A stretch of 64,000 nucleotides of DNA from Alphaproteobacteria bacterium. Lineage in GTDB: Bacteria > Pseudomonadota > Alphaproteobacteria > Ferrovibrionales > Ferrovibrionaceae. Positions 33,965-44,187 of the stretch are shown here, piece after piece. A program made the translations under genes and the position numbers. The stretch lies in the NCBI GenBank assembly GCA_947473805.1, contig CANJGB010000020.1, positions 1 through 64,000 of the forward strand, read 5' to 3'. The notes beneath the pieces are model-generated. The model was not told the origin of the DNA, did not search any database, and saw only the letters and a program-made list of their open reading frames with translations. Every line of letters starts with the position of its first letter. Positions within the stretch are counted from its first letter, which is position 1.

Positions 33965-34867
33965 TCAGCCCTTTCTGAAGGCGAGGACGCGGTCCACGAA
34001 GGGTTCGATGTCGGCCTGGGTGCGGCAGTGCGGCACGATATGGGTGATCAGGACGTCGATGTCGGCGGCGATCAGCTTCGGCGCCTCGGCCAGCGCCTTG
34101 TCCCAGTTCACCGTACCGTCCGTCTCGCGCTCCGGGTTCATGGTCAGTTCGCCGGTGACCTTCAGCGAGCGCGGATCGCGGCCAGCGGCGGCATAGGCGG
34201 CGCGCGCCGCCCACACGTTTTCCGCCAGGTCGCCCGGCGAATGAAACGACGGGCAATAACCGACGCCGAGGCGCGCGATGCGCTCGAAGTTGCGCGGCGT
34301 GCCCGGAACGCCGAACGAGATGCGCATCTTGTCGCGCTGCGGCGGCAGGGGCAGGGAGTAGAAGTCCTTGAACTCGACCGTCTTGCCCTTGTAGCTGGCC
34401 GGCGACTTGCTCCACAATTCGCGGCAGGCCTCGACCTGTTCGCACATGGCGCCGAAGCGGCCCTCGAACGGGATGCTCTCGGCGTCGAATTCCTGCTTCT
34501 GCCACCCGGCGCCAAAGCCGATATCCACACGGCCGTTCGACAGCACATCAAGCGTCGCAATCTGCTTGGCCAGCAGGATGGCCGGGCGCATCGGCGCGAC
34601 CAGGATGTGGCTGGACAGCGTGATCCGCTCGGTCACCGCCGCGACAGCATGCAGCAGGCCCATCGGTTCGTACCAGCCGTCATAGTCGGCGGGGTAGGGG
34701 AAGCCTGGCCGGCTGGCATGGCCCTCGGCGCTCATGGCGACATGGTCGCAGACGTGGATTTCGTCGACGCCCTTCCGGTCGCACAGCTTGGCGACTTCCA
34801 GCACACCGCGGATGTCGCCGCCAAACAGTTCCTGCGTCTTCATCAGCTTGATGCCGACCTTAACCAT
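33965..34867 (-). CDS. LLM-class flavin-dependent oxidoreductase, copy 2
   Basis: 300 aa, paralogue of the enzyme at 21694: MVKVGIKLMKTQELFGGDIRG, SSHILVAPMRPAILLAKQIATL and GFGAGWQKQEFDAE. Both belong to the F420/FMN luciferase-like class. The start at 34867 has ACGGGGAAAC upstream, nearly the same leader as copy 1. It lies 22 bp after tctA on the same strand, so it may be the last gene of the tctCBA operon and act on the imported compound. Confidence 0.87.
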   Translation of the reverse strand: MVKVGIKLMKTQELFGGDIRGVLEVAKLCDRKGVDEIHVCDHVAMSAEGHASRPGFPYPADYDGWYEPMGLLHAVAAVTERITLSSHILVAPMRPAILLAKQIATLDVLSNGRVDIGFGAGWQKQEFDAESIPFEGRFGAMCEQVEACRELWSKSPASYKGKTVEFKDFYSLPLPPQRDKMRISFGVPGTPRNFERIARLGVGYCPSFHSPGDLAENVWAARAAYAAAGRDPRSLKVTGELTMNPERETDGTVNWDKALAEAPKLIAADIDVLITHIVPHCRTQADIEPFVDRVLAFRKG

Positions 34868-34889
34868 GTGTTTCCCCGTTTGACTGAAA

Positions 34890-36371
34890 CTAGCGCCGCA
34901 CCAGCCGCATAATGGCTGGTGCAAGCAATGTGATAATCGCCACGGCCAGCAGCGTGGCCGAGATCGGACGTTCGATGAACACCATCAAATCGCCCTGGCT
35001 GATCTGCACCGCGCGGCGGAACTGGATCTCGGCCATCGGGCCCAGGATCAGGCCCACCACCACAGGCGCTACAGGGTAGTCGTAAACACGCAGCACAAAG
35101 CCGCCGAGGCCGATGATCCACAGGATGATGACGTCGGCGACCGAGCCGTTGACGCCGTAGACGCCCAGCGTCGCGAACAGCAGGATGCCGCCGTATAGCC
35201 ACGGCGTGGGTATGGCCAGCAACCGAACCCAGACACCGACCAGCGGCAGGTTCAGCACCAGCAGCATCACGTTGCCGATGTACAGGCTGGCGATCAGGCC
35301 CCAGACCAATGCCGAGTTGGACTCGAACAGCAGAGGCCCGGGTTGCAGGCCGTATTGCTGGAATGCCGCCAGCATGATTGCGGCAGTGGACGAGGTCGGC
35401 AGGCCGAAGGTCAGCAGCGGCACCAGAACGCCGGCGACCGCCGAGTTGTTGGCGGCCTCGGGCCCCGCGACGCCCTCGATGGCGCCGTGGCCGAACTCCT
35501 CCGGCTTCTTCGAGAGGCGCTTTTCGACCAGGTAAGACAGGAAGGTGGGAATCTCGGTGCCGCCCGCCGGCAGGGCGCCGAAGGGAAAGCCGATCGCGGT
35601 GCCCCGCAGCCACGGCTTCCATGAACGGCGCCACTCTTCGCGCGTCATCATCAGCGAGCCCTTGATCGGCGCGATCTCCTCCTCGCGCAGGTCGCGCCGA
35701 TAGGCCAGGTACAAAGCCTCGCCGACCGCAAACAGGCCCACCGCCACGACCACGATGCCGACGCCATCGAACAATTCACGTATGCCGAACACATAGCGCG
35801 CCTGGCCGGTCTGCACGTCGATCCCGATCAGTCCGATAACGAGGCCAATGAAGAGAGCAGTAATGCCCTTCAGCACCGATGAGCCCAGCAGTGACGACAC
35901 GGTGACGAAGGCGACGCACATCAGCGCGAAATAGTCGGCCGGGCCGAATACCAGCGCCAGCTTCACCACCGAGGGCGCGACCGCCGACAGTAACAATGTT
36001 CCGATGGTGCCGGCGACGAACGAGCCAATGGCTGCCGTGGCCAAAGCAGCCGCGCCGCGGCCCTGGCGCGCCATCTTGTTGCCGTCGATGGCGGTGATGA
36101 TCGAGCCGGTTTCGCCCGGGGTGTTGATCAGGATTGACGTCGTGGAAGAGCCATACATGGCCCCGTAATAGATGCCGCCGAAGATGATGAAGGCCGAGGT
36201 CGGGTCCAGCTTGAACGTCACCGGCAGCAGCAGCGCGATGGTCAGTGCCGGGCCTATACCGGGCAGGATGCCTATGACAGTTCCCAGCGTTACGCCCAGC
36301 AGCGACCACAGCAGGTTGGCCGGCGTCAGCGCCACCGCAAAGCCGTGGCCGAGATTGGCGAGCAGGTCCAT
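34890..36371 (-). CDS. tctA: Tripartite tricarboxylate transporter, large membrane subunit
   Basis: 493 aa with about 11-12 hydrophobic segments. The TctA signature [24 protein letters not shown] (around residue 30-55) and [13 protein letters not shown] are present. It forms the proton- or sodium-driven channel with TctB. The gene is part of a tctC-tctB-tctA operon read leftwards, 6 bp after tctB. Tct systems carry citrate, tartrate and many carboxylates; the specificity here is open. Confidence 0.95.
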   Translation of the reverse strand: MDLLANLGHGFAVALTPANLLWSLLGVTLGTVIGILPGIGPALTIALLLPVTFKLDPTSAFIIFGGIYYGAMYGSSTTSILINTPGETGSIITAIDGNKMARQGRGAAALATAAIGSFVAGTIGTLLLSAVAPSVVKLALVFGPADYFALMCVAFVTVSSLLGSSVLKGITALFIGLVIGLIGIDVQTGQARYVFGIRELFDGVGIVVVAVGLFAVGEALYLAYRRDLREEEIAPIKGSLMMTREEWRRSWKPWLRGTAIGFPFGALPAGGTEIPTFLSYLVEKRLSKKPEEFGHGAIEGVAGPEAANNSAVAGVLVPLLTFGLPTSSTAAIMLAAFQQYGLQPGPLLFESNSALVWGLIASLYIGNVMLLVLNLPLVGVWVRLLAIPTPWLYGGILLFATLGVYGVNGSVADVIILWIIGLGGFVLRVYDYPVAPVVVGLILGPMAEIQFRRAVQISQGDLMVFIERPISATLLAVAIITLLAPAIMRLVRR

Positions 36372-36377
36372 GACTGC

Positions 36378-36875
36378 CTAGTCCTCGGGGAACATGTAGT
36401 CGTGCCAATCGCCGAGCGGCAGCTGCAGGCCAAGGCCGTAGACAAACCCGACATAGACCAGAGCAGCCAGCAGAAAACCCAGGCCCAGGTCGCGCACCGG
36501 GCGCCGGCTGCCAAAGCCCCTGGCGGTGAGGGCGAACAGCGCAGCCTCCGCGGGGACGAAGCCGCCTGGGCCGATCATGACCATCAGGGCAGGCAGGGCT
36601 GCCGCAACCCACAGGAGGCCGCGCCAGTGATGAATGGCGGCGGCGTCGGCCACCCGTGCCGCGGTGCGCAAACCGTGCGCGATGGTCGTCAGGCCCAGCA
36701 CAACCAGACCGCCGCCGATCACGACCGGGAACAGCCGCGGCCCCATGACCTGGTCGCTCGGCAGTAGGGAAATCGCGAAGGCCTGCCAGACCAGCACCGC
36801 GCCGGTCAGCGCCAGGACGCCGCCGATTACGACGGCCGCCTTATCGCGGTCCGCCCGTGCGGTGACGGGGTTCAC
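36378..36875 (-). CDS. tctB: Tripartite tricarboxylate transporter, small membrane subunit
   Basis: 165 aa with four or five hydrophobic segments (AAVVIGGVLALTGAVLVWQAF, LFPVVIGGGLVVLGLTTIA, AALPALMVMIGPGGFVPAEAALFAL, LGFLLAALVYVGFVYGLG). Length, topology and position between tctC and tctA identify it as TctB, although sequence conservation in this family is low. It is required with TctA for transport. Confidence 0.9.
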   Translation of the reverse strand: MNPVTARADRDKAAVVIGGVLALTGAVLVWQAFAISLLPSDQVMGPRLFPVVIGGGLVVLGLTTIAHGLRTAARVADAAAIHHWRGLLWVAAALPALMVMIGPGGFVPAEAALFALTARGFGSRRPVRDLGLGFLLAALVYVGFVYGLGLQLPLGDWHDYMFPED

Positions 36876-36888
36876 GATGGTGGCGGGT

Positions 36889-37845
36889 TCAGCGCAGCAG
36901 GCCGATAGACTGCAGGACTCCGGAAACCTGTGTATTTTCGTTCTTCAGGAATGCTTGGAACTGGTCGCCAGCAAGGTAGTATTCCGACCAGCCCTTGTCC
37001 TTCAGCTGCTTCTTCCAGGCGTCAGACTTGACCATCTTGTCGACCATTTCCAGCATCGCGGTCTGGTCCTTGTTCGACAGTTTCGGCGCGCCGAACACCG
37101 CGCGCCAATTGCCGAGTGATACGTTGATGCCGGAATCGACCAGCGTCGGCGCGTTGATTTCGGGAATGCGGCGTGGCGACGAGATCGCGATCATGCGCAA
37201 CTGCCCGGCCTTGACCTGCGCTTCGAACTCGCTGACGCCGGACACACCGACGGTAACGTGTCCGCCCAGGATAGCGGCAAGGGCCTGGCCGCCGCCGGAA
37301 TGGGCAATGTAGTTGATCTGTGTCGGGTCACCGCCGACCGCCTTGGCGAACAGGCCGACGAGGATGTGGTCGGTACCGCCGGCCGAGCCCCCGCCCCAGC
37401 TCACGCTCTTGGGGTTGGCCTTGAACTTGGCGGCGAGGTCGGCAACCGTGCGGATATCCGACGAACTGGGCACCACCAACGCCTCCCATTCCGAGGTCAG
37501 CCGGGCGATCGGGGTGGCATCTTCCAGCGTGACGGGTGACTTGTTCGACAGGATCGCGCCGACCATGACCAGGCCGCTGACGATCATTGCCTTGCCGTCG
37601 CCGCGTTTTTTGGTGAACTGGGCCAGGCCGATCGTGCCGCCTGCGCCAGGGACGTTCTCGACCTGGACGCCTTTGGCCAGGCCGGTTGCCTGCAGCACTT
37701 CCTGCATGGTGCGCGCCGTGCTGTCGTAGCCGCCGCCGGGTGCCGCCGGGGCCATGATCGTCAGGTTGTCGATGGCGAAGGCCGGCGTCGCGCCTGCCAG
37801 GGCGGCGGCGAGCAGGACGGCATGGCTCAGGCGGGCATTGAACAT
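36889..37845 (-). CDS. tctC: Tripartite tricarboxylate transporter substrate-binding protein
   Basis: 318 aa with signal peptide (LSHAVLLAAALAGATPAFA) and mature start IDNLTIMAPAAPGGGYDSTART. APGGGYD is the TctC ligand loop; Bug orphans in this window have APGGGAD or APGSGAD. First gene of the operon; GGAGGAAAAC lies directly upstream of the start 37845. The 94-bp gap to the divergent lipocalin-like gene should hold the promoter. Confidence 0.93.
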   Translation of the reverse strand: MFNARLSHAVLLAAALAGATPAFAIDNLTIMAPAAPGGGYDSTARTMQEVLQATGLAKGVQVENVPGAGGTIGLAQFTKKRGDGKAMIVSGLVMVGAILSNKSPVTLEDATPIARLTSEWEALVVPSSSDIRTVADLAAKFKANPKSVSWGGGSAGGTDHILVGLFAKAVGGDPTQINYIAHSGGGQALAAILGGHVTVGVSGVSEFEAQVKAGQLRMIAISSPRRIPEINAPTLVDSGINVSLGNWRAVFGAPKLSNKDQTAMLEMVDKMVKSDAWKKQLKDKGWSEYYLAGDQFQAFLKNENTQVSGVLQSIGLLR

Positions 37846-37939
37846 GTTTTCCTCCCGGACGGACGCGCTTCGGCGCGCCTTATGGAGCGAGACTAGGTCC
37901 GGGATGGCCGGTTTTCAATTGCGCTCCTATGATCCGCCC

Positions 37940-38368
37940 ATGACAACTTCGCTCCTCGGCGCCTGGCGCCTCGTCCGCTGGCAGATCGATTATGACGATG
38001 GCCGGCCGCCGACCTTTCCGTACGGCGATGCCGAGGGCCTGCTGTCCTATACGGCCGACGGCTGGATGAGTGCGCTGATCAGCCAGCCGAACCGGGCCAG
38101 ACTCTCGACCGGCAATGTTCGCGCCGCGCCCGAGGCCGAAAGGCTCGCCGCTTTCGACAGTTTCTTCAGCTATGCCGGGCGATACGAGGTGCGCGGGACG
38201 CAGGTCGTCCACACGGTGGCCCACGCCCTGAATCCGAACTTTCCAGGCACCGAGCAGGTACGCGACATGACCTTCGGCGCCGACGGCACTCTAACCCTGT
38301 CGGCTGAGGATACCTTGCCGGGAACGGCCGTGCGGCGCACCCATCGCCTCGTGTGGCGGCGCCCGTAA
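37940..38368 (+). CDS. Lipocalin-like domain protein
   Basis: 142 aa. LLGAWRLVRWQIDYDDGRPPTFPYGDAEGLLSYTADGWMSALI is the start of the lipocalin-like family PF13924, small beta-barrels found next to catabolic genes. RYEVRGTQVVHTV follows. It has no signal peptide, so it should be cytoplasmic. The ATG at 37940 lacks a strong ribosome-binding site; a longer frame upstream overlaps the tctC leader and was not used. Confidence 0.8.
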   Translation: MTTSLLGAWRLVRWQIDYDDGRPPTFPYGDAEGLLSYTADGWMSALISQPNRARLSTGNVRAAPEAERLAAFDSFFSYAGRYEVRGTQVVHTVAHALNPNFPGTEQVRDMTFGADGTLTLSAEDTLPGTAVRRTHRLVWRRP

Positions 38369-38374
38369 CGCGGT

Positions 38375-39786
38375 CTATTTCTTGGCCCATATGACGGTTT
38401 GGCTTGTGGCGTCGCCAGCGCGGCTTAGTTCCGTCTCAGCGCGTACCTGACCCGTCGCGGCGTCGACTAGGAACCGTCCGGTAAAATTTGCAGGCGTCTC
38501 GCAACGGACTGCCATGGTTCGGATTGTACCCGCTGCATCTATGGCGCCGCCGATCCTGCATACATCGCGGCCGACCGGGACGAAGCCGGAAATCACGCTG
38601 CCTTCAATGTCGATCGTTGCCCCTGCACGGTCGCCCCGTAGGGTGGACCAAGTCGCGGTGTAGCGCCCATCGAAAGTCCCCGGAGGCAGGGCGGTTGGCG
38701 GGGGACTAGGCAGCGCAGCTAACTGTTTGGGCGCGACAGAAGGAACGGTGGCAGGGGCAGTAATTGCCATGGCAGGTGGCGTTTCGGCGGGTGGCGCCGA
38801 CTTCGGCGTGGAGAGCGTCGCTATACGCGTCCGTGCCAGAGGTGCGAACGTGCCGGCTGGAAACTGGTCGAGATAGGCCTTGAGTTCTGCCGGATCGCTA
38901 CTGCCCTTCACTGCATCCCAGAAAGCGAGATCGAGCGACTGCATCGAGGGTCCGACTGGCGTGGGGGGGGCGTCGCCGGAATTGGGGCTGGCGGCGGCGG
39001 CGCGGCAACGGCCACCTCGACCGGCTTGTCCTTGAAGTAGAAGTCCCCAACGAGCGACGACGCTTCCCACGGAGTCTGCGCACCGTTCGACCGGCGGCTT
39101 ACACCGACTCTGACGGTCTTGAATACATCCTCAACCTTGAGGCCGGGCTGGCGCACAGCCTTGAGCAGTTCTTCGGTATAAAGGCCGTTGTCGCCATCGC
39201 CATCGGCGGCAACTTTGCCGGGCGAGGTGGCGTAAGCGATCAGCGTGCCTTCCGGCGCATTGATCTGGGCCAATCCGCCCCCCGCGGTGCGAAAGCGGCG
39301 CTCGAATGGATTATTGCGACACGCATCAAGGATCACCACGTTAACGCGGCTCTTCGCCAGGGTCATCTGGTCCAGAACGACATCGACATCGAGTGTCTCA
39401 AGCTTCACGCGCTGCTCGGAACTGATCTGCGCATCGACCGGGATTAGATAGTTGTGGCCATTTACCTGCATCCCGTGACCGGCGTAATAGAACAGTCCGG
39501 TCGCGCCCTCGCTCAGCTTGTCGCCGAAATCGGCGATGGCGCGCTCCATGTCCGTCTTGTTGGCGTTCTGCCGCAGGATCACGTCGAAGCCCTGGTCGCG
39601 GAGCGCCGCCGCCATCGATTTGGCGTCGTTCTGGGGGTTTTTAAGAGGGGCTTCGCGGTAGGTGGAGTTGCCGATGACCAAGGCCACGCGCGCCGGCTGC
39701 GCGGCCGAGGCCTGCACAATCAGCACCGTAAACGCACACACCACACCCATCGCTAGGCGGGCACGCAGGCGCATGTACATCTGCAC
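38375..39786 (-). pseudogene. Caspase-like (C14) peptidase with C-terminal extension, frameshift at C8 tract
   Basis: A signal peptide (GVVCAFTVLIVQASAAQ) precedes a caspase p20-type domain with ALVIGNSTYREAPLKNPQNDA, catalytic His in YYAGHGMQVNGHNYL and Cys in VILDACRNNPF. A Pro-rich linker reaches a run of eight C on the coding strand (38963-38970), after which the frame ends. In the next frame the protein continues TPVGPSMQSLDLAFWDAVKGS, then a second domain with FDGRYTATWSTLRGDRAGA to 38375. Nine C would restore 470 aa. The tract may vary, be misread, or mark real decay. Start is GTG 39786 or ATG 39780. Confidence 0.85.
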
Positions 39787-39824
39787 TGATCCCCTTATCC
39801 GGATATGGATATTAACACAAATGG

Positions 39825-41858
39825 TTAGAGCATCCAGCCGGCGCGCTCACCGTCCAGGATCGCTTCCTCGATCTTGCGTGGCGCCAGGCAGTCGCCCACG
39901 ATGTGCAGTTCACCGACTTTTCCTTTCAGGGCGTGGGCGAGGCCGTCGTTCACCTCGTTGCCCATGGCCAGCACGATGGTATCGATGCCGGTTATGAGGC
40001 GCGCCGCATTGGTGTAGCGGTCGGTGCCATGCACAGTGCTGCCGTCTATGCCGGTGACAAGGGTGTCGGTGCGGATGGTCACGCCCTTGGGCCGCACGCG
40101 GCGATAGATTTCCGGCATGTAGTTGATGTGCATCTCGCGCAGCGGCAGCAGGTCGGCGGTGACGATCTCCACCTGCCGGCCAAGGTCGGCCAGGTGTTCC
40201 GCGGTGTAGAGGCCGGCGAGGTGCGGATCTTCGTCGATCAGCAGCACGCGGGCGCCGACGCGGTCAGGGTTTTGGAAGACGTCCCACACCGTCAGCACGT
40301 TGGCCTGCTCCACACCGGGCAGGCGCGGCACGTCGGGGCGCAAGGCGGAATGCCCGCTGCGCCTTGGCGTCGAACCTGTCGCGACGATCACCGCATCGGG
40401 GGTGGCTGTGAGAATTGCCTCAATCGTTGCCGCTGAACCGAGCCGGATTTCGACGCCCAGCTTGCGCAGGCGATGTTCCTGCCACCGCGTGACTTCCGCA
40501 AAGCCACGCCTCGACGCAATCTGCTGCGTCATCAGGTTCTGGCCGCCGAGGCGCTCGTCCTTTTCGAAGAGAACAACCTCGTGGCCACGTTCCGTGGCGA
40601 CGCGTGCCGCCGCCATGCCGGCCGGGCCGCCACCAACCACGACGACGCGCTTGCGGCGCGCCGCCGGCTTCATCTTGCCGATGCCGAGCTGCGCTTCCTT
40701 GCCGACCGCCGTGTTGTGCAGGCAGCCGACACCGCGGCCCAGCGTCTGCCCCATGCTGCACGACTGGTTGGAATAGGTGCAGCGGCGGATGTCGTCACTG
40801 TCGCCGCGCCGCGCCTTGTTCGGCAGTTCGGGATCGGAGATCAACGCCCGGGCCATGCCCACCATGTCGGTCTGGCCCGACGCAACTAGCCGCTCGCCCA
40901 GTTCTGGCGAGCCAATGCGCGTGACAACGCAGATCGGCAGGCCCGGCACCGTGCGGCGGATCGCGGCGGCCTGGTCGGCAAAGGTCGCCTCCGGCGCCGC
41001 CATATCGGCGATCCATGCCGGATACTGGTGATAGGTCATGCCGCTGATGTTCAGATAGTCGACCAGGCCGGTGGCGCGCAGACGGGCCGCGATCTCCTGC
41101 GTGTCGGCCAGTGTCAGGCCGCCGGGCGCGAAGTCGTCGCCGTTCATACGCACGCCCAGCGCGAAGGCGGCGCCGGTGCGCTTGCGGATCGCGGCGAGCG
41201 CCTCGACGAGGAAGCGCATGCGGTTCTCAAGAGTGCCGCCATAGCGATCGGTGCGTTGGTTGGTGTGCGGCGACAGGAATTCGCTCAGCAGGTAGCCCTG
41301 TGCCGCGAGGATTTCGACGCCATCGGTGCCGGCCTCCTGCATGTTCGCGGCTGCGACCGCGAAGGTCTCGATGAATTCCTCGATGTCGCCAATGGTCATC
41401 TCGCGCGGGATCTGGCGCATGCGCGGACAGGGCAGGGGCGAAGGCGCCACCAGTGGCAGGCCATAGGCCACCATGCCGGTTGCCCAGTATTGCCGGCCCG
41501 TGGTGTTTAGTTGCACGACGAAGGTCGCGCCTTGTTCGTGAATCGCCGTGGCCAGGCGGCGATAGGCGGGCAGCAGGGCAGGGTCGCTGGCCATGTCCAG
41601 CGTACCGAACGGCGTCGTGGCCAGGTTGTCGCCCCAGGTGCCGAGCTGCTGCCACGAGGGTGGCATGACGAAGTTCGACATCGTGATCATCGCCGCGCCA
41701 CCGCGCGCGCGTTCGACGTGATAGTCGATCACCCGCTCGATGGTATTGCCGAAGCCGGAGGTAAATGAAACGCCGTGGGGCGGGACGACGATGCGGTTGC
41801 GCAGCGTCATCGGGCCGACCTTCAGCGGCGCGAACAGGTGCTCGAATGGCCCCGTCAT
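39825..41858 (-). CDS. FadH-like NADH:flavin oxidoreductase / 2,4-dienoyl-CoA reductase, atypical Fe-S motif
   Basis: 677 aa with an N-terminal old-yellow-enzyme barrel (FAPLKVGPMTLRNRIVVPPHG, GTDGVEILAAQGYLLSEFLSP) and a C-terminal FAD/NAD(P) module (VVVVGGGPAGMAAARVATERGHEVVLFEK). This is the layout of FadH, trimethylamine dehydrogenase and relatives. The 4Fe-4S motif normally CxxCxxxC-x11-C reads CTYSNQSC...C (residues about 360, 363, 367, 379), so the second Cys is Ser. The cluster may be altered or lost. It could reduce enoyl-CoA or oxidise an amine; no neighbour decides. Confidence 0.88.
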   Translation of the reverse strand: MTGPFEHLFAPLKVGPMTLRNRIVVPPHGVSFTSGFGNTIERVIDYHVERARGGAAMITMSNFVMPPSWQQLGTWGDNLATTPFGTLDMASDPALLPAYRRLATAIHEQGATFVVQLNTTGRQYWATGMVAYGLPLVAPSPLPCPRMRQIPREMTIGDIEEFIETFAVAAANMQEAGTDGVEILAAQGYLLSEFLSPHTNQRTDRYGGTLENRMRFLVEALAAIRKRTGAAFALGVRMNGDDFAPGGLTLADTQEIAARLRATGLVDYLNISGMTYHQYPAWIADMAAPEATFADQAAAIRRTVPGLPICVVTRIGSPELGERLVASGQTDMVGMARALISDPELPNKARRGDSDDIRRCTYSNQSCSMGQTLGRGVGCLHNTAVGKEAQLGIGKMKPAARRKRVVVVGGGPAGMAAARVATERGHEVVLFEKDERLGGQNLMTQQIASRRGFAEVTRWQEHRLRKLGVEIRLGSAATIEAILTATPDAVIVATGSTPRRSGHSALRPDVPRLPGVEQANVLTVWDVFQNPDRVGARVLLIDEDPHLAGLYTAEHLADLGRQVEIVTADLLPLREMHINYMPEIYRRVRPKGVTIRTDTLVTGIDGSTVHGTDRYTNAARLITGIDTIVLAMGNEVNDGLAHALKGKVGELHIVGDCLAPRKIEEAILDGERAGWML

Positions 41859-41887
41859 GACTTCCTCCCCGAAGAATTATTCTTAGT

Positions 41888-44182
41888 TCACGCCTTCTCC
41901 ACGAAAGCGTCGATCACTTTCTTGGTGCCGGCCTTGTCGAACGTGATAGTCAGCTTGTTGTCATCCACGGCCTGTACGCGGCCATAGCCGAACTTCTGGT
42001 GGAACACGCGCGATCCAACTGCAAAGGCCGCGCTGCTGTCGTTCGCAACCGGATGGGCGGAGCCTTCAATAGTGCGGCCCTGCGAATCCCTGGTACGGCC
42101 CACGGACTGCAGGTTGCGCTCGGCGGTCAGCCACGGCGCATCGTAGGCGAAGGTGCCGAAGCGGCCGCCACCGGCTGGCGCGGAACTGCCATAGACGCCC
42201 TGGGTCGACTGCGCCTCGACATGGTCGCCGGGCAGTTCGTCGATGAAGCGCGAGGGCAGGGCCGCCTGCCACTGGCCGTACACCCGCCGGTTGGCCGCGA
42301 AATAGACATAGGCCCGCTGCCGCGCGCGGGTCAGGCCGACATAGGCAAGGCGGCGCTCCTCCTCCAGGCCCTCGGTGCCCTTTTCCTCCATCGAGCGCTG
42401 GCTGGGGAACAGGCCTTCCTCCCAACCCGGCAGGAACACGGCGTTGAACTCAAGGCCCTTGGCGGCGTGCATTGTCATCAGGCTGATCATGTCGCCATCG
42501 CCGCCGGCGTCGTTCTCCATGACCAGGCTGACATGCTCCAGGAAGCCGCCGAGATTTTCGAACTGCTCCAGCGCCTGAACGAGTTCCTTCAGATTCTCCA
42601 GCCGGCCCGGCGCCTCGACCGAGCGGTCGGCCTGCCACATGGCGGTATAGCCGGATTCATCGAGGATGGTTTCCACGAGCTCCGTGTGCGGCAGCTGGTC
42701 CAGCAACACGCGCCAGCGGTCGAAACTTTCAACCAGCATGCGCAGGGTGCTGCGCGCCTTCGGCTTCAGCTCGTCGGTCTCGGCCAGTATGCGCGCGGCC
42801 GCCAGCATGGGGATTGATTGCGCGCGCGCGGTACGGTTGATCAACTGCAGCGTTGCGTCGCCGAGGCCGCGCTTCGGCACGTTGAAGATGCGCTCGAACG
42901 CCAGGTCGTCGGCCGGCTGCGCTACCACGCGCATATAGGCGATGGCGTCGCGGATTTCCTGTCGCTCGTAGAACCGCAAGCCGCCGATGACCTTGTACTT
43001 CAGGCCCAGCTGGATGAAACGTTCCTCGAACGACCGGGTCTGGAAGCCGGCGCGCACCAGGATGGCCATGTCCGACAGGCGGCTGCCTGCGCGCTGCAAA
43101 GATTCCACTTCGTCGCCGATGCTGCGCGCCTCTTCCTCGCCATCCCAGACGCCGCGCACCAGAACCTTCTCGCCCTCGTTCAGCGCAGTCCACAAAGTCT
43201 TGCCCAGGCGTCCCTCGTTGTGGGCGATCAGGCCCGAGGCGGCGGCGAGAATGTGCGGCGTGGAGCGGTAGTTCTGCTCCAGCCGCACGATGCGCGCGCC
43301 GGGGAAATCCTTCTCGAAGCGCAGGATGTTGCCAACTTCGGCACCGCGCCAGCCGTAGATCGACTGGTCGTCATCGCCGACGCAGCAGATGTTCTTGTAC
43401 TTCTGCGCCAGCAGGCGCAGCCACAGGTACTGCGACACGTTGCTGTCCTGGTACTCGTCGACCAGCACGTAGCGGAACTTCTCCTGCCACTCCGCCAGCA
43501 CCTCGGGATGTGTCAGGAAGATGGTCAGGTTGTGCAGCAGCAGGTCGCCGAAATCGCAGGCGTTCAGTACCTTCAGGCGTTCCTGGTACTGGCGGTAGAG
43601 GTCGGGGGCGCGACCGTCGGCGAAGCCACTGTCGCCGACCCCCGCCTTGTCAGGCGTAATGCCCTTGTCTTTCCAGCGGTCGATGGCAGCGGCCAGCATA
43701 CGCGGCGGCCATTTCTTTTCGTCGATGCCCTCGACGGCGAGCAATTGCTTCAGCAGGCGCAACTGATCGTCGGTGTCGATGATGCTGAAACTGGGGTTCA
43801 GCCCCACCAGCTCCGCATGCCGGCGCAGGATGCGCGCCGCGATGGAGTGGAAGGTGCCCAGCCACAGGTCCTGCGCCATTGGGCCGACCAGGGCGGCGAT
43901 ACGTTCGCGCATTTCGCGCGCCGCCTTGTTGGTGAAGGTGACCGCCAGAATGCGGCTGGGCCAGGCCTTGCGCTGGCCCAGGATGTTGGCGATGCGGCTG
44001 GTCAGCACGCGGGTCTTGCCCGTGCCGGCGCCGGCCAGGACCAGGACCGGGCCATCCAGCGCCTCGACCGCCGCGCGCTGCGGCTCGTTCAGCGCGTCCA
44101 GCCAGTCGGGCGCGAGTGGCGACGGCGATGGGGCCGCCGCCTGCGGTTCCTCGTAGGCGCCAAGATCGAAGGGATCGGACAT
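41888..44182 (-). CDS. uvrD: UvrD/PcrA-type DNA helicase
   Basis: 764 aa superfamily 1A 3'-5' helicase. Motifs in order: Q motif LNEPQRAAV, Walker A AGAGTGKTRVLTSRIA (about residue 52), Walker B VDEYQDSN, GDDDQSIYGWRGAE, LEQNYRS, VSLMTMHAAKGLEF-like (LMTMHAAKGLEFNAVF) and VGLTRARQRAYV. The C-terminus VFHQKFGYGRVQAVDDNKLTITFD is the RNA-polymerase-binding Tudor-like domain of PcrA/UvrD. It works in nucleotide excision and mismatch repair. A ClC gene ends 5 bp upstream... it starts after that gene's stop on the opposite side of a 5-bp gap at 44183-44187. Confidence 0.96.
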   Translation of the reverse strand: MSDPFDLGAYEEPQAAAPSPSPLAPDWLDALNEPQRAAVEALDGPVLVLAGAGTGKTRVLTSRIANILGQRKAWPSRILAVTFTNKAAREMRERIAALVGPMAQDLWLGTFHSIAARILRRHAELVGLNPSFSIIDTDDQLRLLKQLLAVEGIDEKKWPPRMLAAAIDRWKDKGITPDKAGVGDSGFADGRAPDLYRQYQERLKVLNACDFGDLLLHNLTIFLTHPEVLAEWQEKFRYVLVDEYQDSNVSQYLWLRLLAQKYKNICCVGDDDQSIYGWRGAEVGNILRFEKDFPGARIVRLEQNYRSTPHILAAASGLIAHNEGRLGKTLWTALNEGEKVLVRGVWDGEEEARSIGDEVESLQRAGSRLSDMAILVRAGFQTRSFEERFIQLGLKYKVIGGLRFYERQEIRDAIAYMRVVAQPADDLAFERIFNVPKRGLGDATLQLINRTARAQSIPMLAAARILAETDELKPKARSTLRMLVESFDRWRVLLDQLPHTELVETILDESGYTAMWQADRSVEAPGRLENLKELVQALEQFENLGGFLEHVSLVMENDAGGDGDMISLMTMHAAKGLEFNAVFLPGWEEGLFPSQRSMEEKGTEGLEEERRLAYVGLTRARQRAYVYFAANRRVYGQWQAALPSRFIDELPGDHVEAQSTQGVYGSSAPAGGGRFGTFAYDAPWLTAERNLQSVGRTRDSQGRTIEGSAHPVANDSSAAFAVGSRVFHQKFGYGRVQAVDDNKLTITFDKAGTKKVIDAFVEKA

Positions 44183-44187
44183 GGGAC

